From positions 1 through 26,172 of the forward strand of contig URDC01000025.1 of assembly GCA_900546565.1 (NCBI GenBank): a stretch of 26,172 nucleotides of DNA, given 5' to 3'. Positions 22,985-26,172 of this stretch are shown here, piece by piece (the first letter of the stretch is position 1; each line of letters starts with the position of its first letter). Position numbers and translations under genes: made by a program. The DNA comes from an uncultured Opitutales bacterium. GTDB lineage: Bacteria; Verrucomicrobiota; Verrucomicrobiia; Opitutales; Intestinicryptomonadaceae. The notes under the pieces are model-generated. The model was given only the letters and a program-made list of their open reading frames with translations, searched no databases and was not told the DNA's origin.

Positions 22985-24397
22985 TTAGTATCTGTAATGG
23001 GACGGTTTATATGGTCCTTCGATGGGGACTCCGATATAATCCGCCTGTTTCTTTGTGAGTTTGGTCAGTTTTGCGCCGAGTTTGCCCAAGTGCAGGCGCG
23101 CGACTTCTTCGTCCAGCTTTTTGGGCAGGATATAGACTTTGTTTTCGTATTTATCGCGGTTTGCCCACAAGTCCATTTGGGCGAGTGTTTGGTTGGCGAA
23201 GGAATTACTCATTACAAACGACGGGTGCCCCGTTGCGCATCCGAGGTTTACCAAACGTCCCTCGGCGAGCAGGAACACGGAATGTCCATCGGGGAATGTG
23301 TATTTGTCGACCTGCGGCTTGATGTTGGTGTGCCTGATTTTCGGGTAGGACTGCAATTTCGCGACCTGAATTTCACTGTCGAAGTGCCCGATATTGCACA
23401 GGATTGTCTGGTCTTTCATCTTGGAGATGTGCTCGGCGGTTATGATGTCGCAATTGCCCGTTGTGGTGACGTAGATGTCGGCTATCGGCAGGGCGTCTTC
23501 GACGGTCATTACGCGGTAGCCCTCCATTGCCGCCTGCAAGGCGCAGATGGGGTCGACTTCCGAGACGACGACTGTCGCGCCCAAGCCTTTGAGTGCCTGA
23601 ACGCAGCCCTTGCCGACGTCGCCGTAGCCGCAGACCATTGCGATTTTGCCCGCTATCATAACGTCTGTCGCGCGTTTGATGCCGTCGACGAGCGACTCGC
23701 GGCAGCCGTAGATGTTGTCGAACTTGCTTTTTGTGACGGAATCGTTGACGTTGATTGCGGGAATGAGCAGGCGTTTGTCCTCGACCATTTGGTATAGGCG
23801 GTGGACGCCCGTTGTGGTTTCCTCCGAGACGCCTTTGAGCTCTTTGACGACGTTATGCCAATGGTTTTTATCCTGTTTATAGATCCGTTTGAGGAGTTTT
23901 TTGATGACGGTTTCCTCTTCGCACGAAGACGGGGAATCGACCCACTTGTCGCCGTTTTCAAGCTCGTAGCCGCGGTGGATTAGCAATGTGGCATCGCCGC
24001 CGTCGTCGACGATGAGCTGCGGGCCTTTGCCGTTGTCCCAAGTTAGTGCCTTGTAGGTGCACTCCCAATAATCCTGCAACGACTCGCCCTTCCAAGCGAA
24101 GACGGGTGTGCCGCCCTTTGCGATTGCCGCGGCGGCGTGGTCTTGTGTCGAGAAAATATTGCAGCTTGCCCAACGGACGTTCGCCCCGAGTGCTTTGAGG
24201 GTTTCGATGAGAACTGCGGTCTGGATTGTCATGTGCAGCGAACCGCTTATGCGCACGCCTTTGAGCGGCTTTTTGGGCGCGTATTTTTCGCGGATTGCCA
24301 TGAGCCCGGGCATTTCGTGTTCGGCTATTTCTATTTCTTTTCTGCCCCACGGAGCGAGTTTTATGTCTGCGACCTTGTATTTTTCGGATTTTGCCAT
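22985..24397 (-). CDS. ahcY: S-adenosylhomocysteine hydrolase
   Basis: AhcY splits SAH into adenosine and homocysteine, relieving product inhibition of methyltransferases. The 470-residue length includes the bacterial insertion after residue 145. Motifs are HMTIQTAVLIETL (55-67), NIFSTQDHAAAAIA (80-93), NVNDSVTKSKFDN with the PLP-independent active-site Lys/Asp, the NAD site GYGDVGKGC (257-265) and the C-terminal KPSHYRY that reaches into the partner subunit. It lies 310 bases downstream of metK on the same strand, with a terminator hairpin in its leader. No terminator is evident behind it. Confidence 0.97.
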   Translation of the reverse strand: MAKSEKYKVADIKLAPWGRKEIEIAEHEMPGLMAIREKYAPKKPLKGVRISGSLHMTIQTAVLIETLKALGANVRWASCNIFSTQDHAAAAIAKGGTPVFAWKGESLQDYWECTYKALTWDNGKGPQLIVDDGGDATLLIHRGYELENGDKWVDSPSSCEEETVIKKLLKRIYKQDKNHWHNVVKELKGVSEETTTGVHRLYQMVEDKRLLIPAINVNDSVTKSKFDNIYGCRESLVDGIKRATDVMIAGKIAMVCGYGDVGKGCVQALKGLGATVVVSEVDPICALQAAMEGYRVMTVEDALPIADIYVTTTGNCDIITAEHISKMKDQTILCNIGHFDSEIQVAKLQSYPKIRHTNIKPQVDKYTFPDGHSVFLLAEGRLVNLGCATGHPSFVMSNSFANQTLAQMDLWANRDKYENKVYILPKKLDEEVARLHLGKLGAKLTKLTKKQADYIGVPIEGPYKPSHYRY

Positions 24398-24707
24398 AAT
24401 AATTAAAAATGTTGTTGGGTGGTTTTTGGTATCAAAAAAATATCGACGCGAATTTTGTCGTCAAACGTCGATATGTTTGTAAAGAATTAGATCGATTTTA
24501 TTTTGTTCGGAATTTTTCCTCGGGAGAACGGCGGAGATTTTGAACTGTGTTCAAACCACCGTCGGGGGGATTCGGAACTGTGGGGGATATTGCTTCAAGC
24601 GGGAGCGAAGCGGGGTTTGTTTTTTTGCCCCGCGTCGCTTCCGAAGTCGGGAAATCTCCCGCTTTTCGTCGAGGGCTTTGCCTTCGCGTCGATTACTTGT
24701 CCAACTA
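24398..24707 (-). other. metK-ahcY intergenic region with two strong hairpins
   Basis: The 310 bases hold no gene. In the direction of transcription, a 12-bp stem with one mismatch (24604-24639, loop of A-rich sequence) comes first, then about 130 bases without clear structure, then the terminator-like hairpin at 24440-24474. I find no match to the SAH or SAM riboswitch consensus sequences I know. Confidence 0.6.
24440..24474 (-). terminator. Terminator or attenuator before ahcY
   Basis: On the minus strand a 9-bp perfect stem (ATATCGACG / CGTCGATAT) closes a 17-base loop and is followed by seven T. It ends 42 bases before the ahcY ATG and 234 bases after the metK stop. No convincing promoter fits in the remaining 42 bases, so ahcY transcription probably passes through this hairpin, which suggests attenuation. 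Confidence 0.8.
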
Positions 24708-25877
24708 TTATTTTGCCGCGGCTTTAAGGGCTGCGACCTTGTCGAGCTGTTCCCACGGCAAGTCGGACTTTGTGAAGTGTCCGTAATTTGTCGTCTTCTT
24801 ATAGATGGGCTGGAGCAATTTGAGCTGGCAGATGATGTCAGCGGGTTTGAAGCTGAATACTTTGCGAACCGCCTTTTCGATTTTCGCCTCTTCGATTTTA
24901 CCCGTGCCGAATGTGTCGATTGCGATGCTGAGCGGCTGCGGGTGTCCGATTGCGTAGGCAACCTGAATTTCGCACTTGTCGGCCAAGCCCGCCGCAACGA
25001 TATTCTTTGCCACCCAACGGCACATATATGCCGCGGAGCGGTCGACTTTGCTGGGGTCCTTGCCCGAGAATGCGCCGCCGCCGTGGCGTCCGTAGCCGCC
25101 GTAACTGTCGACGATGATTTTTCTGCCGGTGAGTCCCGAATCGCCCTGCGGCCCGCCCACAACGAAGTTCCCCGTGGGGTTGATGAGGAACTGGGTGTTC
25201 TTTGTTAAAAGTTTTTTGGGCAGCACCTTTTTGACGACTTTTTCGACGATGTATTTTTCGATTGTGTCGTGGTCGACGCCCGCCGCGTGTTGTGTGGAAA
25301 CGACTACGTTTTCGATATGCGAGACTTTGCCGTTTTCGTATGCGACTGCGACCTGGCTTTTACAATCGGGGCGCAGCCACTTGGGTGCTTTGCCTGACTT
25401 GCGCTGTTTGGCAAGCTCCGTCAAAATTTTGTGCGCGAACATAATTGCCGCGGGCATATACTCGGGGGTTTCGTTTGTGGCGTAGCCGAACATAATGCCC
25501 TGGTCGCCCGCGCCCTGTTCGGCGGTCTTCTTGCCCTTTGCCTTGCGCGCGTCGACGCCCTGCGCGATGTCGGGAGACTGTTTTGTAAGCAGGTTCGTGA
25601 TGAACACTTTGTCGGCGTGGAAGACGTCGTCGTCGTTTACATAGCCGATTTCCCTGATTGCGTTGCGCACGATTTTTTCGTAATCCAATGTCGCCTTTGT
25701 CGTGATTTCGCCAGCGACAACTACGCAGTTGCTCTTCACAAGTGTTTCGCATGCGACGCGGCTGAATTTATCCTGCTCCAAGCAAGCGTCCAAGACGCTG
25801 TCAGAGATGAAATCGGCTACTTTGTCGGGGTGACCTTCGCCGACCGATTCCGAAGAGAATACATAATTATTTAACAT
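24708..25877 (-). CDS. metK: S-adenosylmethionine synthetase
   Basis: MetK makes SAM from methionine and ATP. With the ATG at 25877 the protein has 389 residues, normal for the family; an upstream in-frame GTG (25898) would add seven residues. I chose the ATG because GGAG lies 5 bases before it. Motifs are GEGHPDK (13-19), GAGDQGIMFGYA (122-133), GGGAFSGKDPSKVDRSAAY (267 onward) and the HP-motif GHPQPLS near the C-terminus. The leader (to about 26040) carries two similar hairpins. ahcY follows on the same strand. Confidence 0.97.
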   Translation of the reverse strand: MLNNYVFSSESVGEGHPDKVADFISDSVLDACLEQDKFSRVACETLVKSNCVVVAGEITTKATLDYEKIVRNAIREIGYVNDDDVFHADKVFITNLLTKQSPDIAQGVDARKAKGKKTAEQGAGDQGIMFGYATNETPEYMPAAIMFAHKILTELAKQRKSGKAPKWLRPDCKSQVAVAYENGKVSHIENVVVSTQHAAGVDHDTIEKYIVEKVVKKVLPKKLLTKNTQFLINPTGNFVVGGPQGDSGLTGRKIIVDSYGGYGRHGGGAFSGKDPSKVDRSAAYMCRWVAKNIVAAGLADKCEIQVAYAIGHPQPLSIAIDTFGTGKIEEAKIEKAVRKVFSFKPADIICQLKLLQPIYKKTTNYGHFTKSDLPWEQLDKVAALKAAAK

Positions 25878-25924
25878 ACTATCTCCAAGTTTGCACACAT
25901 CTTCCCCTTTTTCAAGTCTTTTAA

Positions 25925-25966
25925 ATGTTCCGGAAGCGGCGGCAATCGGCTCCGCCGATGTGCCTT
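25925..25966 (-). ncRNA. metK leader, structured repeat unit 2 (promoter-distal)
   Basis: Hairpin with stem 25941-25950/25954-25964 (ATCGGC-TCC-GCCGAT core plus outer GGCA/TGCC pairs and one bulge), followed in the transcript by a TTCCGGAAC stretch. It is one of two units of the same architecture in the metK leader; a regulatory RNA is inferred, not recognised. Confidence 0.45.
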
Positions 25967-25996
25967 TGCTTGTGGGTTGAAGTTGAGCGGATATTT

Positions 25997-26037
25997 ATGT
26001 TTCCGAAAGGGGCGCGATTGGCTTTGCCAATGCGCTT
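25997..26037 (-). ncRNA. metK leader, structured repeat unit 1 (promoter-proximal)
   Basis: Hairpin 26012-26035 (ATTGGC-TTT-GCCAAT core with outer GCGC/GCGC pairs), followed in the transcript by TTTCGGAAAC. Base pairs differ from unit 2 at several positions but pairing is kept on both sides of the stem. Confidence 0.45.
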
Positions 26038-26046
26038 TATTCTTCT

Positions 26047-26052
26047 ATTATA
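26047..26052 (-). promoter_or_regulatory. Putative -10 element of the metK promoter
   Basis: TATAAT on the minus strand. Transcription would start near 26040 and include both leader hairpins (leader about 163 bases). The -35 at normal spacing is poor. Confidence 0.45.
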
Positions 26053-26172
26053 GAAAAGCGGAACGAAGTTAAGCTTTTACATTATTTATCGCGTTAGGAT
26101 AAACACGGGTTCTTGGGCTAAAAATCGCGAGGCTCGAGGCAGGATTCGTGTTTTCGAGTGGTGGGATAGTGC

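Noticed and set aside
24398..24600. SAH riboswitch before ahcY
   Set aside because: The conserved sequence blocks of the known SAH riboswitch are not visible; only a terminator hairpin can be supported.

Overview
The window looks like chromosome of an uncultured PVC-group bacterium, most likely Verrucomicrobiota (Opitutales-like, possibly host-associated). The evidence is a GC-rich genome with A/T-rich leaders and few Shine-Dalgarno sites, a large exported HzsA-related haem protein of the kind common in Planctomycetes and Verrucomicrobia, a lipoprotein TIM-barrel sugar isomerase, and housekeeping genes of mixed affinity. This placement is an inference from gene content; no 16S or other decisive marker is present.

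Layout. (1) 1-5536: a minus-strand DUF2147-like exported protein, then plus-strand gamma-carbonic-anhydrase-like protein, trmB, a GtrB-like glycosyltransferase, and the block LMW phosphatase - rpiB - glyA, whose order resembles ywlE-ywlF-(ywlG)-glyA of Bacillus subtilis. (2) 5575-9468: a phosphohexomutase and an exported transglutaminase-like/TPR protein. (3) 9469-10172: a HigB/HigA-type toxin-antitoxin pair whose toxin carries an in-frame TAA, bracketed by two nearly identical terminators. (4) 10187-14632: an exported three-CXXCH HzsA-related protein, divergent from a lipoprotein sugar isomerase/epimerase. (5) 14716-17393: a HAD-family hydrolase divergent from a GAF/AAA+/Fis regulator that looks like a sigma-54 activator but lacks the GAFTGA loop and the Walker B glutamate. 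(6) 17708-20633: three phage-derived genes (tail fibre/baseplate-like protein, small protein, 3-TM holin-like protein) with no other phage genes near. (7) 20757-26172: an all-minus-strand block with an EamA transporter, tRNA-Met(CAT), rpmA, rplU, ahcY and metK. Both metK and ahcY have leaders with notable RNA structure.

The genes of block 7 link translation and the activated methyl cycle: MetK makes SAM and AhcY removes SAH. GlyA in block 1 feeds one-carbon units. The most unusual points are the stand-alone fibre/holin cassette directly downstream of the degenerate sigma-54-type regulator, a sharp change of GC skew on the plus strand just after that cassette (C-rich intergenic DNA to the left, G-rich to the right), tandem covarying hairpins before metK, and the toxin-antitoxin fossil between duplicated terminators.
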